From NCBI RefSeq assembly GCF_950101795.1, contig NZ_CATNLZ010000035.1, forward strand, positions 186,001-250,000: a DNA stretch of 64,000 bases, written 5' to 3'. Numbering within the stretch: position 1 is the first letter of the stretch; each line of letters starts with the position of its first letter. The position numbers and the translations under genes were made by a program. The stretch comes from Nocardioides sp. T2.26MG-1. Lineage in GTDB: Bacteria; Actinomycetota; Actinomycetes; Propionibacteriales; Nocardioidaceae. The notes below the pieces were generated by a model. The model searched no databases. It worked only from the letters and a program-made list of their open reading frames with translations, and was not told where the DNA came from. Shown in pieces: positions 44,301 through 53,876 of the stretch.

Positions 44301-44953
44301 AGCAGCAGAAGCGGCTGCGCGCCGCCGAGCGCTCGCTGTCGATGCTGGGCAAGGTCAACCCGCTGGCGCTCGAGGAGTACTCCGCGATGGAGGAGCGTCA
44401 CAAGTTCCTCACCGAGCAGCTCGAGGACCTCAAGAAGACCCGCAAGGACCTCCTCGACATCGTCCACGAGGTCGACCAGCGCGTCGAGCAGGTCTTCACC
44501 GAGGCGTACGCCGACGTGAGCACGGCCTTCGACTCGACGTTCACCCGGCTGTTCCCCGGCGGCGAGGGCCGGCTGGTGCTGACCCAGCCCGACGACATGC
44601 TCAACACCGGCATCGAGGTCGAGGCCCGCCCCGCCGGCAAGAAGGTCAAGCGGCTCTCGCTGCTGTCCGGTGGTGAGCGCTCGCTGGTGGCGGTCGCGTT
44701 CCTGGTCGCGCTGTTCAAGGCCCGCCCGTCGCCGTTCTACATCCTCGACGAGGTCGAGGCCGCGCTCGACGACACCAACCTGGGCCGGCTGCTGGAGATC
44801 TACGAGGAGCTGCGCGAGAACTCCCAGCTGCTCGTGATCACCCACCAGAAGCGCACGATGGAGGTCGGTGACGCGCTGTACGGCGTCACCATGCGCGGCG
44901 ACGGCGTGTCGGCGGTGATCAGCCAGCGGCTGCGCGACGCCGAGTCGGCCTGA
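41399..44953 (+). CDS. smc: Chromosome segregation protein SMC
   Basis: A 1184-residue condensin ATPase, the normal length, from TTG 41399 with GGGAG 6 nt upstream; the frame is open 105 nt further, but only this start gives the family N-terminus MYLKSLTLKGFKSFAS. Walker A is VGPNGSGKSN (30-39). Two coiled-coil arms (about 170-500 and 680-1020) flank the hinge (SGLLGSVAALLSVRSGFETAVAQALG). The C-terminal head has the ABC signature LLSGGERSLVAVAF and Walker B FYILDEVEAALDD. It works with ScpA/ScpB and ParB to align chromosome arms. Confidence 0.98.
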   Translation: MYLKSLTLKGFKSFASSTTLQLEPGITCIVGPNGSGKSNVVDALAWVMGEQGAKSLRGGKMEDVIFAGTSGRPPLGRAEVLLTIDNSDGALPIEYAEVTISRTMFRSGGSEYAINGSSCRLLDVQELLSDSGIGREMHVIVGQGQLDTILHATPEDRRGFIEEAAGVLKHRKRKEKALRKLDSTEGNLTRLSDLLTEIRRQLKPLGRQAEVARKAAGVQADVRDARARLIADDLVTARTALQQELADESILVERREQVEAEIAKAREVEAGLEEALREDLPALSRAQETWFALSGLRERLRGTQSLAAERVRNAAGTADVEEARSGRDPDQLEAEAEQVREQERRIAAEVDEHRVALEQAVTARRAAEDAAAEEERRIAGLQRAAADRREGLARLHGQVNALKSRAAAADEEVGRLRLAREEAVARADRAQRDFTSLETKVAGLDAGEEGLDAEHEAAVAELDDIEERLAKARDEALQADRDRTALAARKDALEMGLNRKDGAGALLAATESVSGLLGSVAALLSVRSGFETAVAQALGSAADAVAVTDADAAVRAIAHLKGDDLGRAGMLLGGGPVADRDWPGLPASATYAIDVVECPDTLRSALDRLLFKVAVVDDLDAARALVADAPDITAVTREGDVLGAHFASGGSSSQPTLIEVQAAVDEATEQLAEAVASSERLGFDMSRLESERLEARKRVDVALAKLHESDATLAAVAEELGQYGSQARAARGEADRLAQAIEKAEEARAQAMTGLADLESRLASAEDAPDEEPDTSVRERLVEEARTARQAEMDSRLALRTSEERSRALHGRADAMVRAATAEREARARAAERRERLIREGRAAEAVGVAVGYVLTRLEVSIHRATEARTAVEQARSGREQQLLTVRSELRRLDKEHDDLVNSVHRDEMARTQQRMRIEQLEERALEELGLDADALVADYGPDQLVPFVGEVEEGQEPPEPVPFVREEQQKRLRAAERSLSMLGKVNPLALEEYSAMEERHKFLTEQLEDLKKTRKDLLDIVHEVDQRVEQVFTEAYADVSTAFDSTFTRLFPGGEGRLVLTQPDDMLNTGIEVEARPAGKKVKRLSLLSGGERSLVAVAFLVALFKARPSPFYILDEVEAALDDTNLGRLLEIYEELRENSQLLVITHQKRTMEVGDALYGVTMRGDGVSAVISQRLRDAESA

Positions 44954-45405
44954 TGGCCGACGGGGCGCGGCCGGCCCGGCCGACGCGGTCGGCGTACGTC
45001 CACTGGGAGCGGGCGACCACCCGCTGGGCCGACATCGACGTCTACGGGCACATGAACAACGCCCGCTACTTCGAGCTGATCGACACCGTCGTCAACAACC
45101 ACCTGGCCGCCGCGACCGGCACCGACATCCGCCGGCTGCCGGCGATCGGCGTGGTCGCCGAGGTGTCGTGCCGCTACTTCGCCGAGGTCGGCTACCCCGC
45201 GCCGGTCGACCTCGGGCTGGTCGTCGAGCGGGTCGGCACCTCCTCGATCGTCTACCGCGTCGGCCTGTTCCAGGGCGACGGGGACCTGGCGGCGGCCGAG
45301 GGCCGGTTCGTGCACGTGTACGTCGACGACACCGACCCGGCGCGGCCGGTGACGCCGATCCCCGGTGTGATCCGGGCCGCGGTCGAGCCGCTCCTGCGCG
45401 CCTGA
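44953..45405 (+). CDS. Acyl-CoA thioesterase, 4-hydroxybenzoyl-CoA thioesterase type
   Basis: A 150-residue hotdog-fold protein; the ATG shares one base with the smc stop. TTRWADIDVYGHMNNARYFELIDTVVNNHL is the catalytic region, with the Asp in WADIDVYGH. ISVVAEV-like GVVAEVSCRYFAEVGYPAPVDLGLVVERVG completes the fold. Substrates of the family range from aryl-CoA to fatty acyl-CoA and ACP esters; none is indicated here. Coupling to smc is probably positional. Confidence 0.92.
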   Translation: MADGARPARPTRSAYVHWERATTRWADIDVYGHMNNARYFELIDTVVNNHLAAATGTDIRRLPAIGVVAEVSCRYFAEVGYPAPVDLGLVVERVGTSSIVYRVGLFQGDGDLAAAEGRFVHVYVDDTDPARPVTPIPGVIRAAVEPLLRA

Positions 45406-45483
45406 CCGTCGCCCTACCAGGCGTGTGGCACGGTGATGGGAGGGGTACGGCGGTCGTGTCCCCAGTCTCGGAGGTGTGCCCCG

Positions 45484-45741
45484 TTGTTGCCGATCGTCGT
45501 CGTGATGATGCTGATCCTCGTGCTCGCCGGCCTGGTGGTGCTCTACGTCGCCTACCCGCATCGTGGCGAGCAGATCCCCGCCGCGCCGTGGCTGGGTGAG
45601 GCGATGACGAAGGCGGTCGAGGCCGCGCCCACGATCGCGCCGGAGGAGCACGACCCCGATGAGCGCCCCGACCTCCACAGCGCGCTGCGGGGGCGCCCGC
45701 AGGCCCAGCAGGCCCCGGACGACCGGACGCATCGCGCCTAG
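45484..45741 (+). CDS. Small single-pass membrane protein of unknown function
   Basis: An 85-residue protein from TTG 45484, which has GGAGGTG 7 nt upstream. One membrane helix (IVVVMMLILVLAGLVVLYVAY) opens it. A short conserved-looking patch (PWLGEAMTKAVEAAPTI) follows, then an acidic, Pro/Gln-rich tail (EEHDPDERPDL). I do not recognise a named domain. It stands between the smc-linked thioesterase and ftsY and might be translated with them. Confidence 0.65.
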   Translation: MLPIVVVMMLILVLAGLVVLYVAYPHRGEQIPAAPWLGEAMTKAVEAAPTIAPEEHDPDERPDLHSALRGRPQAQQAPDDRTHRA

Positions 45742-45785
45742 CCTCGATCGAGGCATCGTCGACGCGCTCTGGTTGGATTGACCGC

Positions 45786-46946
45786 ATGGACGCCGTGCTG
45801 CTGCTGATCATCGCCATCGCCGTCGTGGCGCTGGGCCTCATCGCGACGGTGGTCGGCCTGGTCGTCACCCGGCGGCGGACGCCGGCGCCGCTGCCGAACA
45901 CCCACACCGGGGTGATCGTCCAGACGCCCGAGGAGGCCGAGGCCGGCGCGCCGCCGGTCGAGGTGAGCGCACCGCCGGCGACGCTCGAGCCCGAGGCACC
46001 CGCCCCGGCCGCCCCGGGCCTCGAGAGGCCCGAAGGCACCGCCTCCCGCCTGGTGCGGCTGCGCCAGCGCCTGGCCGGGTCGCAGGGCGGCCTGGGCCGC
46101 GGCCTGCTCGCGCTGCTCTCGCGCGACCGCCTCGACGAGGACACCTGGGAGTCCATCGAGGACACCCTGCTCACCGCGGACGTCGGCGTGGCGCCGACCC
46201 AGGAGCTCGTCGAGCGGCTGCGCACCCGGCTCCGGGTCGAGGGCGCCCACGACGACCTCCGCGCGGTGCTGCGCGAGGAGCTGCTGACCCTGGTCGACCC
46301 GACGATGGACCGCCGGCTGCACGTGAGCGGTCTCGACGGCATGCCCGGCGTGGTGCTGGTGGTCGGCGTCAACGGCTCGGGCAAGACCACGACCGTCGGC
46401 AAGATCTCGCGGATCCTGGTCGCCGAGTACCGCAAGGTCGTGCTCGGCGCCGCCGACACGTTCCGCGCCGCCGCCGTGGAGCAGCTGGCCACCTGGGGGG
46501 AGCGGGTCGGCGTCGACGTCGTGCGCGGCCCCGAGGGCACCGACCCCGCCAGCGTCGCGTTCGAGGCGGTCAAGGAGGGCGTGGACACCCAGGCCGACAC
46601 GGTGATCGTCGACACCGCGGGCCGGCTGCAGAACAAGGCCGGGCTGATGGACGAGCTCGGCAAGGTCAAGCGGGTGATCGAGAAGCAGGCGCCGGTCACC
46701 GAGGTGCTGCTGGTGCTCGACGCCACCACCGGGCAGAACGGGCTGATCCAGGCCCGGGTGTTCAGCGAGGTCGTCAACGTCACCGGCATCGTGCTCACCA
46801 AGCTCGACGGCTCCGCCAAGGGCGGCATCGTCGTCCAGGTCCAGCGCGAGCTCGGCGTCCCGGTCAAGCTCGTGGGCCTGGGGGAGGGCGCCGACGACCT
46901 GGCGCCGTTCGACGCCGGCGCGTTCGTCGACGCGCTGCTCGGCTGA
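45786..46946 (+). CDS. ftsY: Signal recognition particle receptor FtsY
   Basis: A 386-residue SRP GTPase. An N-terminal membrane helix (AVLLLIIAIAVVALGLIATVVGLVV) and a Pro/Ala/Glu-rich A region (to about 80) precede the NG domain. G1 is VVGVNGSGKTTTVGKIS, the DTFRAAA insertion-box motif follows, then DTAGRLQNKAGLMDELGKV, TKLDGSAKGG and VGLGEGADDLAPFDA. It receives ribosome-SRP complexes at the membrane together with Ffh, encoded about 5 kb downstream. The presence of a true TM anchor is typical for actinobacteria. Confidence 0.97.
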   Translation: MDAVLLLIIAIAVVALGLIATVVGLVVTRRRTPAPLPNTHTGVIVQTPEEAEAGAPPVEVSAPPATLEPEAPAPAAPGLERPEGTASRLVRLRQRLAGSQGGLGRGLLALLSRDRLDEDTWESIEDTLLTADVGVAPTQELVERLRTRLRVEGAHDDLRAVLREELLTLVDPTMDRRLHVSGLDGMPGVVLVVGVNGSGKTTTVGKISRILVAEYRKVVLGAADTFRAAAVEQLATWGERVGVDVVRGPEGTDPASVAFEAVKEGVDTQADTVIVDTAGRLQNKAGLMDELGKVKRVIEKQAPVTEVLLVLDATTGQNGLIQARVFSEVVNVTGIVLTKLDGSAKGGIVVQVQRELGVPVKLVGLGEGADDLAPFDAGAFVDALLG

Positions 46947-46965
46947 GCCGGCCGCCGCCCGGCCG

Positions 46966-46981
46966 TAACACGGAAGTAACA
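46966..46981 (+). promoter_or_regulatory. Predicted GlnR half-sites upstream of amt
   Basis: GTAAC-6 bp-GTAAC fits the spacing of GlnR boxes (GTnAC-n6-GaAAC) that activate nitrogen-starvation genes in actinobacteria. It lies 150 bp upstream of the amt start. A second inverted repeat, GTTGCA-TCGC-TGCAAC, follows at 46997-47012. Confidence 0.5.
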
Positions 46982-47131
46982 CCGACCAGGGACTCGTTGC
47001 ATCGCTGCAACATGCGGTGGCGGACGTCGAAACCTCCGGCCAACAAGGTGTCTGCCAATGGGGCGGACCCCGGAGCGACAGTGCGGTCGTGGCCGTGACC
47101 GCCCTCCCGAGATGTGATCCCTGGAGGTTCC

Positions 47132-48780
<1,649 letters not shown>

Positions 48781-48811
48781 GGCGGCCCTGGGATCGCTAC
48801 CGGGACACCGT

Positions 48812-48844
48812 GCGGCCCGGCTCCCCGCTGGGGGGCCGGGCCGC
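48812..48844 (+). terminator. Hairpin between the two PII genes
   Basis: GCGGCCCGGC (48812-48821) pairs with GCCGGGCCGC (48835-48844). A further TCCCC/GGGGG helix closes a 3-nt loop. No T-run follows, so it may attenuate rather than fully stop transcription into the second PII gene and glnD. Confidence 0.6.
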
Positions 48845-48863
48845 GCTGCGCGATCCGGCATGA

Positions 48864-49286
<423 letters not shown>

Positions 49287-49302
49287 GCGCCCGGGGGCCC
49301 GC

Positions 49303-51525
49303 ATGAGCGCCGCGGACCGGGCCCAGCGGGCCGCTGCGGCCGACGCCCTGTGCTCCGGCGCCTACGCGGACTGCGGCGGGCCCGACGTCGGTGCCGCGCT
49401 CGTCGCGGTCGGCGGCTACGGGCGCGCCGAGCTGGCGCCGTACTCCGACCTCGACGTCGTCCTCGTCTCGGACGAGGGCGTCGACATCCGGTCGGTCGCC
49501 GAGCAGGTCTGGTACCCGCTCTGGGACTCGGGCGCCAAGCTCGACCACTCGGTGCGGACGCTGCCCGAGATGCTGGCGGCCGCCGAGGGCGATCTCAAGG
49601 TCGCGCTCGGGCTGCTCGACGTGCGCCACCTGGCCGGCGACCCCGCGATCACCATGCGGCTGCGGACCACGATGCTGGCCCACTGGCGGCGCTCGGCGCG
49701 CGAGCGGCTCCCGGCGCTACGGGACCTGGTGCGCTCGCGGCACGAGCTCGTCGGCGAGCTCGCCCACCTCTCGGTGCCCGACCTCAAGGAGGCGGAGGGC
49801 GGGCTGCGCGACGCCACCGTGCTCAAGGCGCTGGTCGCGACCTGGCTGGTCGACGTGCCGCACGTCGAGGTGGAGCGCACCCGCCTCGCGCTCCTCGACG
49901 TGCGCGACATGGTGCACGAGACCGCCGGCCGGGCCAGCGACCGGATCGCGCCGGAGATGTGGAGCGACGTCGCGCACCGGCTGGGTCTCGACGACGCCCG
50001 AGCTGCCCAGGTGCACGTGCGGGAGCTCGGGCGCCGGATCACCCACCTCTCGCACCTGACGTGGCGGCGGGTCGAGGCCGTGCTGGCCCGCCCGGCGTCG
50101 TACCGCGGGGCCCGGCGGCCCGCCCTCGCCCCGCTCGCGCCCGGGGTGGCGCTCTCGGCCGGCGAGGTGGTCCTGGACGCGCGGGCGCGGCCCGCGGTCG
50201 ACCCGGCCCTGCTGCTGCGCGCGGCCGCGCTGGCCGCCGAGCACGACGCCGTGCTCGCGCCGGCCACCGCGGCGCGGCTGGTGCGCGAGTGTGCGCCGCT
50301 CCCGACGCCCTGGCCGACGGAGGTGCGTCAGCTGCTCGTGCGCCTGCTCGCCTCCGGCCGCGGGCTGCTCGGCGTGTGGGAGACGCTGGAGGAGACCGGC
50401 GCCCTGGACGGGTTCCTGCCGGAGTGGGAGCGGATCCGGCTGCTGCCGCACGCTTCCGCGATCCATCGGTTCACCGTGGACCGGCACGTGGTGGAGACCT
50501 GTGTGGAGGCGTCGACGCTGATCCGCTCGGTCGCCCGGCCCGACGTGCTGATGGTGGCTGCGCTGCTGCACGACATCGGCAAGGGCAGCCTGACCGAGCA
50601 CAGCGTGGCGGGGGAGCCGATCGCGCGGGCCGCCGCCGAGCGGATGGGCTTCGCACCCGACGCGGTCGACCTCATCGCCCGGCTGGTGCGCCACCATCTG
50701 CTGCTCGCGGAGACCGCCACCACCCGCGACCCCGACGACCCCGCCACCGTCGAGCTCGTCGCCTCCCGCATCGGCTCCGCCGAGGCGCTCGGACTGCTCG
50801 TGGCGCTGACCGAGGCCGACGCCCGCGCGACCGCACCTAAGGCGTGGTCGTCGTGGCGCGCGGGACTGATCCAGGACCTCGCCCGCCGGGCGAGCGCCGC
50901 GCTGGACTCGGGCGAGCCGCTGCCCGCGATCGTCGTGGACGACGTCGACGTACCGCGCGAGGTGCGCCGCGGCTCCGCGTCGATCAGCGTCGAGGCTGCC
51001 GGAGACGGCTCGCGGGTCACCGTCATCGCCCCCGACCGGGTCGGCCTGCTCGCCGACCTGGCCGCGACGCTGGCCCTCCAGCGGATCCCGGTGCGGGCGG
51101 CGCGGGCGTGGGCGCAGGACCAGTACGGCGTGTCCGTGTGGGAGGTCGGGGAGCCCGACCTCGACCCGGCCGTGCTCCGGCAGCGCTACGAGGCCGTGGT
51201 CGAGGGCCGGGTCGACGCCGCCCGTCGGCTGCGGCCCACCGGCCCCGCCGCCGCGCTCGACCCGTCGGTGGTGATCCGGCCGGAGGCCTCGGACCAGTCG
51301 ACGGTGCTCGAGGTGCGCGCCGCCGACCGTCTCGGCGTCATCCACCTGGTCTGCGCGGCGCTGGCCGCCCTGGACATCGCGGTGCGCTCGGCCCACGTCG
51401 ACACGCTCGGGCCTCAGGCCGTGGATGTGTTCTACCTCCAGGAGGCCTCGGCCGGCGCGCTCAGCGACCAGCGGGCGGCCGAGGCCGCGCACGCCGTACG
51501 CGCCGCGCTGACGGTGGTGGGGTGA
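49303..51525 (+). CDS. glnD: PII nucleotidyltransferase / deadenylylase GlnD
   Basis: A 740-residue sensor enzyme. The nucleotidyltransferase domain has VGGYGRAELAPYSDLDVVLVSDEG with the catalytic Gly-Asp pair. The HD hydrolase domain has VAALLHDIGKGSLTEHSVAGEPIA and the later HHLLLAETATTRD. Two C-terminal ACT domains (VTVIAPDRVGLLADLAATLAL and VLEVRAADRLGVIHLVCAALAAL) sense glutamine. The N-terminus is short compared with enterobacterial GlnD (about 890 residues), as usual for actinobacteria. It modifies and restores the PII proteins encoded just upstream. Confidence 0.95.
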   Translation: MSAADRAQRAAAADALCSGAYADCGGPDVGAALVAVGGYGRAELAPYSDLDVVLVSDEGVDIRSVAEQVWYPLWDSGAKLDHSVRTLPEMLAAAEGDLKVALGLLDVRHLAGDPAITMRLRTTMLAHWRRSARERLPALRDLVRSRHELVGELAHLSVPDLKEAEGGLRDATVLKALVATWLVDVPHVEVERTRLALLDVRDMVHETAGRASDRIAPEMWSDVAHRLGLDDARAAQVHVRELGRRITHLSHLTWRRVEAVLARPASYRGARRPALAPLAPGVALSAGEVVLDARARPAVDPALLLRAAALAAEHDAVLAPATAARLVRECAPLPTPWPTEVRQLLVRLLASGRGLLGVWETLEETGALDGFLPEWERIRLLPHASAIHRFTVDRHVVETCVEASTLIRSVARPDVLMVAALLHDIGKGSLTEHSVAGEPIARAAAERMGFAPDAVDLIARLVRHHLLLAETATTRDPDDPATVELVASRIGSAEALGLLVALTEADARATAPKAWSSWRAGLIQDLARRASAALDSGEPLPAIVVDDVDVPREVRRGSASISVEAAGDGSRVTVIAPDRVGLLADLAATLALQRIPVRAARAWAQDQYGVSVWEVGEPDLDPAVLRQRYEAVVEGRVDAARRLRPTGPAAALDPSVVIRPEASDQSTVLEVRAADRLGVIHLVCAALAALDIAVRSAHVDTLGPQAVDVFYLQEASAGALSDQRAAEAAHAVRAALTVVG

Positions 51526-51530
51526 GGCTC

Positions 51531-51593
51531 GCGGGGTTCGGCTGCTGACAGCCGAACCCCGCACGACACGCCGAGCGGCACCGGCGTGTCGTG
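51531..51593 (+). terminator. Double hairpin after glnD
   Basis: The first hairpin is GCGGGGTTCGGCT (51531-51543) with 51550-51562. The second is CACGACACGCCG (51562-51573) with 51582-51593. Both are perfect. They close the nitrogen operon ahead of the ffh promoter region. Confidence 0.8.
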
Positions 51594-51725
51594 AGGGTTC
51601 CGGCTGCCAGGTGAAACCTGTGGGACTCCTGAGGCGGGCCTCCCCGGGCAGGATGCGCCCGCTCGACGACCCGCCGACTAGGCTGGGGCGCGCCAGACTT
51701 GCCGCCAAGCCCGTAGGACGCATCC

Positions 51726-53300
51726 TTGTTCGCCACACTCTCCGACCGGCTCGCCGACACCTTCAAGAACCTCCGGGGGAAGGGCCGGCTCTCCGAGGCC
51801 GACATCGACGCCACCGCGCGTGAGATCCGGATCGCCCTCCTCGAGGCCGACGTCGCGCTGCCCGTGGTCAAGGAGTTCGTCGGCGCCGTCAAGGAGCGGG
51901 CCCGCGGCGAGGAGGTCAGCGGCGCGCTGAACCCCGCCCAGCAGGTCGTCAAGATCGTCAACGAGGAGCTCGTCGCGATCCTCGGCGGCGAGACCCGCCG
52001 GCTGCGCTACGCCAAGACCGGCCCGACCGTGATCATGCTCGCCGGCCTCCAGGGTGCCGGCAAGACGACGCTGGCCGCCAAGCTCGCGCTCTGGCTCAAG
52101 GAGCAGGGCAAGAGCCCGCTGCTCGTGGCCGCCGACCTCCAGCGACCCAACGCGGTCAACCAGCTGCAGGTCAACGGCGAGCGCGCCGGCGTCCCCGTCT
52201 TCGCCCCCGAGCCGGGCAACGGCGTCGGAGACCCGGTCGGCGTCGCGCGCGCCTCCCTCGAGGAGGCCAAGCGCAAGCTGCACGACGTCGTGATCGTCGA
52301 CACCGCGGGCCGTCTCGGCGTCGACGCCGAGATGATGCAGCAGGCCGCGGACATCCGCGACGCCGTGCAGCCCGACGAGGTGCTCTTCGTCGTCGACGCG
52401 ATGATCGGCCAGGACGCCGTCGTCACCGCCCAGGCCTTCCTCGACGGCGTCGGGTACGACGGCGTCGTGCTCACCAAGCTCGACGGTGACGCCCGCGGTG
52501 GAGCCGCGCTCTCGATCGCCTCGATCACCGGCAAGCCGGTGATGTTCGCGTCCAACGGCGAGAAGCTCACCGACTTCGACCTCTTCCACCCCGACCGCAT
52601 GGCCTCGCGCATCCTCGACATGGGTGACGTGATGACCCTGATCGAGCAGGCCGAGAAGGCCTTCGACCAGGAGCAGGCCGCCAAGGCCGCCGCCAAGCTC
52701 ACCGGGCAGGGCGGCGAGTTCACCCTCGACGACTTCCTCGAGCAGATGCAGCAGGTCCGCAAGCTCGGCTCGATGTCCAAGATCATGGGGATGCTCCCCG
52801 GGATGGGCCAGTTCCGCGAGCAGCTCGAGAACTTCGACGAGCGCGAGATCGACCGCATCCAGGCGATCATCCAGTCGATGACGCCCGCCGAGCGCGCCAA
52901 CCCCAAGATCATCGACGGCTCCCGCCGGGCCCGCATCGCCCGCGGCTCCGGTCGCCAGGTCTCCGACGTCAACCAGCTCGTCGACCGTTTCTTCGAGGCC
53001 CGCAAGATGATGATGTCGCTCGCCAAGGGCGGCTCCATCCCGGGGATGCCGGGCATGCCCGGGATGCCGGGCATGGGCGGCAAGCGGACCAAGGCCAAGC
53101 AGGCCCCCAAGAAGGGCAAGGGCAAGCGGGTCTCCGGCAACCCGGCCAAGGCCGCCCAGCAGGCGGCCGCCGAGAAGGAGAAGGCCAAGGCCGCCCAGGC
53201 CAACCCGTTCGGCACCCCCGCCGGCGAGGAGGAGCTGGACTACGAGAAGGCCGCCGCCGCCCTCAACCTGCCCCAGGACTTCTCCAGGTTCCTCAAGTAG
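51726..53300 (+). CDS. ffh: Signal recognition particle protein Ffh
   Basis: A 524-residue SRP54 GTPase from TTG 51726. The N domain (FATLSDRLADTFKNLRGKGRLSEADI) and G domain (LAGLQGAGKTTLAAKLA, DTAGRLGVDAEMM, TKLDGDARGGAALS) are followed by the Met-rich M domain (GSMSKIMGMLPGMGQ and MTPAERANPKIIDGSRRARIARGSG) that binds 4.5S RNA and signal peptides. The tail contains a GMP repeat (IPGMPGMPGMPGMGG) and a Lys/Ala-rich end. It targets nascent membrane proteins to FtsY. Confidence 0.98.
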   Translation: MFATLSDRLADTFKNLRGKGRLSEADIDATAREIRIALLEADVALPVVKEFVGAVKERARGEEVSGALNPAQQVVKIVNEELVAILGGETRRLRYAKTGPTVIMLAGLQGAGKTTLAAKLALWLKEQGKSPLLVAADLQRPNAVNQLQVNGERAGVPVFAPEPGNGVGDPVGVARASLEEAKRKLHDVVIVDTAGRLGVDAEMMQQAADIRDAVQPDEVLFVVDAMIGQDAVVTAQAFLDGVGYDGVVLTKLDGDARGGAALSIASITGKPVMFASNGEKLTDFDLFHPDRMASRILDMGDVMTLIEQAEKAFDQEQAAKAAAKLTGQGGEFTLDDFLEQMQQVRKLGSMSKIMGMLPGMGQFREQLENFDEREIDRIQAIIQSMTPAERANPKIIDGSRRARIARGSGRQVSDVNQLVDRFFEARKMMMSLAKGGSIPGMPGMPGMPGMGGKRTKAKQAPKKGKGKRVSGNPAKAAQQAAAEKEKAKAAQANPFGTPAGEEELDYEKAAAALNLPQDFSRFLK

Positions 53301-53398
53301 TCGACTTCGTCGACTTCGGAAGGCGTCGTGGTCGCTGTGCTCCCCGTCCTCCTGTTCCGCCGAACCAGGCTCGCTTCGCTCGCGGTTCGGTGCGGCTG
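53301..53398. repeat. Intergenic inverted repeat between ffh and the NYN gene
   Basis: CCGAACC and GGTTCGG flank a GCTCGCTTCGCTCGC core at about 53360-53390. GTCGACTTC is directly repeated at the ffh stop. The core resembles the GCTCGC-rich middle of the repeat at 28988-29024, so it may be a related dispersed element. Confidence 0.45.
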
Positions 53399-53767
53399 AT
53401 GGCAACCACGCTCGTCGTCGACGCGGCCAACGTCGTCGGCAGCCGGCCGGACGGCTGGTGGAAGGACCGGGCCGGGGCGGCCCGCCGGCTGCACGAGCGG
53501 CTGCTGGTCGCTGACACGGCGTACGACGAGGTCGTGCTGGTCCTCGAGGGCGCGGCCAAGGCCGGGGCCAGAGCCGGCCGTGACGGCCACGTGCGCACCG
53601 TGCACGCCAAGGGTCACGGGGACGACACGATCGTCGAGCAGGCCCGGGCCGCGGTCGAGCGGGGCGGCCGGGTTGCGGTCGTGACCGCCGACCGGATGCT
53701 GCAGGCCCGCGTGCAGGGCGTCGGCGCGGTCGCGCTGGGTCCGTCCTGGCTGCTCGACCAGCTCTGA
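53399..53767 (+). CDS. NYN/PIN-like nuclease-fold protein
   Basis: A 122-residue protein from ATG 53399 (a GTG at 53390 is also in frame). LVVDAANVVGSRPDGWWKDRAGAA is the NYN/PIN acidic start, DEVVLVLEGAAK and GHGDDTIVEQARAAV give further acidic positions, and VAVVTADRMLQARVQGVGA is the third. These Asp residues would form the metal centre of a PIN-clan RNase. Short proteins of this type are common in actinobacteria and often labelled NTP pyrophosphohydrolase; no activity has been established that I know of. The antitoxin gene expected of a VapBC toxin is absent. Confidence 0.75.
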   Translation: MATTLVVDAANVVGSRPDGWWKDRAGAARRLHERLLVADTAYDEVVLVLEGAAKAGARAGRDGHVRTVHAKGHGDDTIVEQARAAVERGGRVAVVTADRMLQARVQGVGAVALGPSWLLDQL

Positions 53768-53776
53768 CCCCCCCAC

Positions 53777-53837
53777 CGTCGAGACACCCGGAACGGCTGC
53801 GACACGCCGGGCGGGGACAGCCAGTTGTGGTGTCTCG
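53777..53837. terminator. Inverted repeat between convergent NYN and ROK genes
   Basis: CGAGACACC near 53780 is complementary to GGTGTCTCG near 53830, enclosing a GC-rich middle with CGACACGCCG. It probably acts as a bidirectional terminator. The same CGACACGCCG string is part of the second hairpin after glnD. Confidence 0.5.
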
Positions 53838-53876
53838 ATGGTCCCGGCACCGCCCGGGGGGGCCGGGCTCAGCCCC

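Noticed and set aside
53399-53767. NYN/PIN-like protein as a VapC toxin
   Set aside because: There is no small antitoxin gene on either side; the upstream neighbour is ffh and the downstream gene is convergent.
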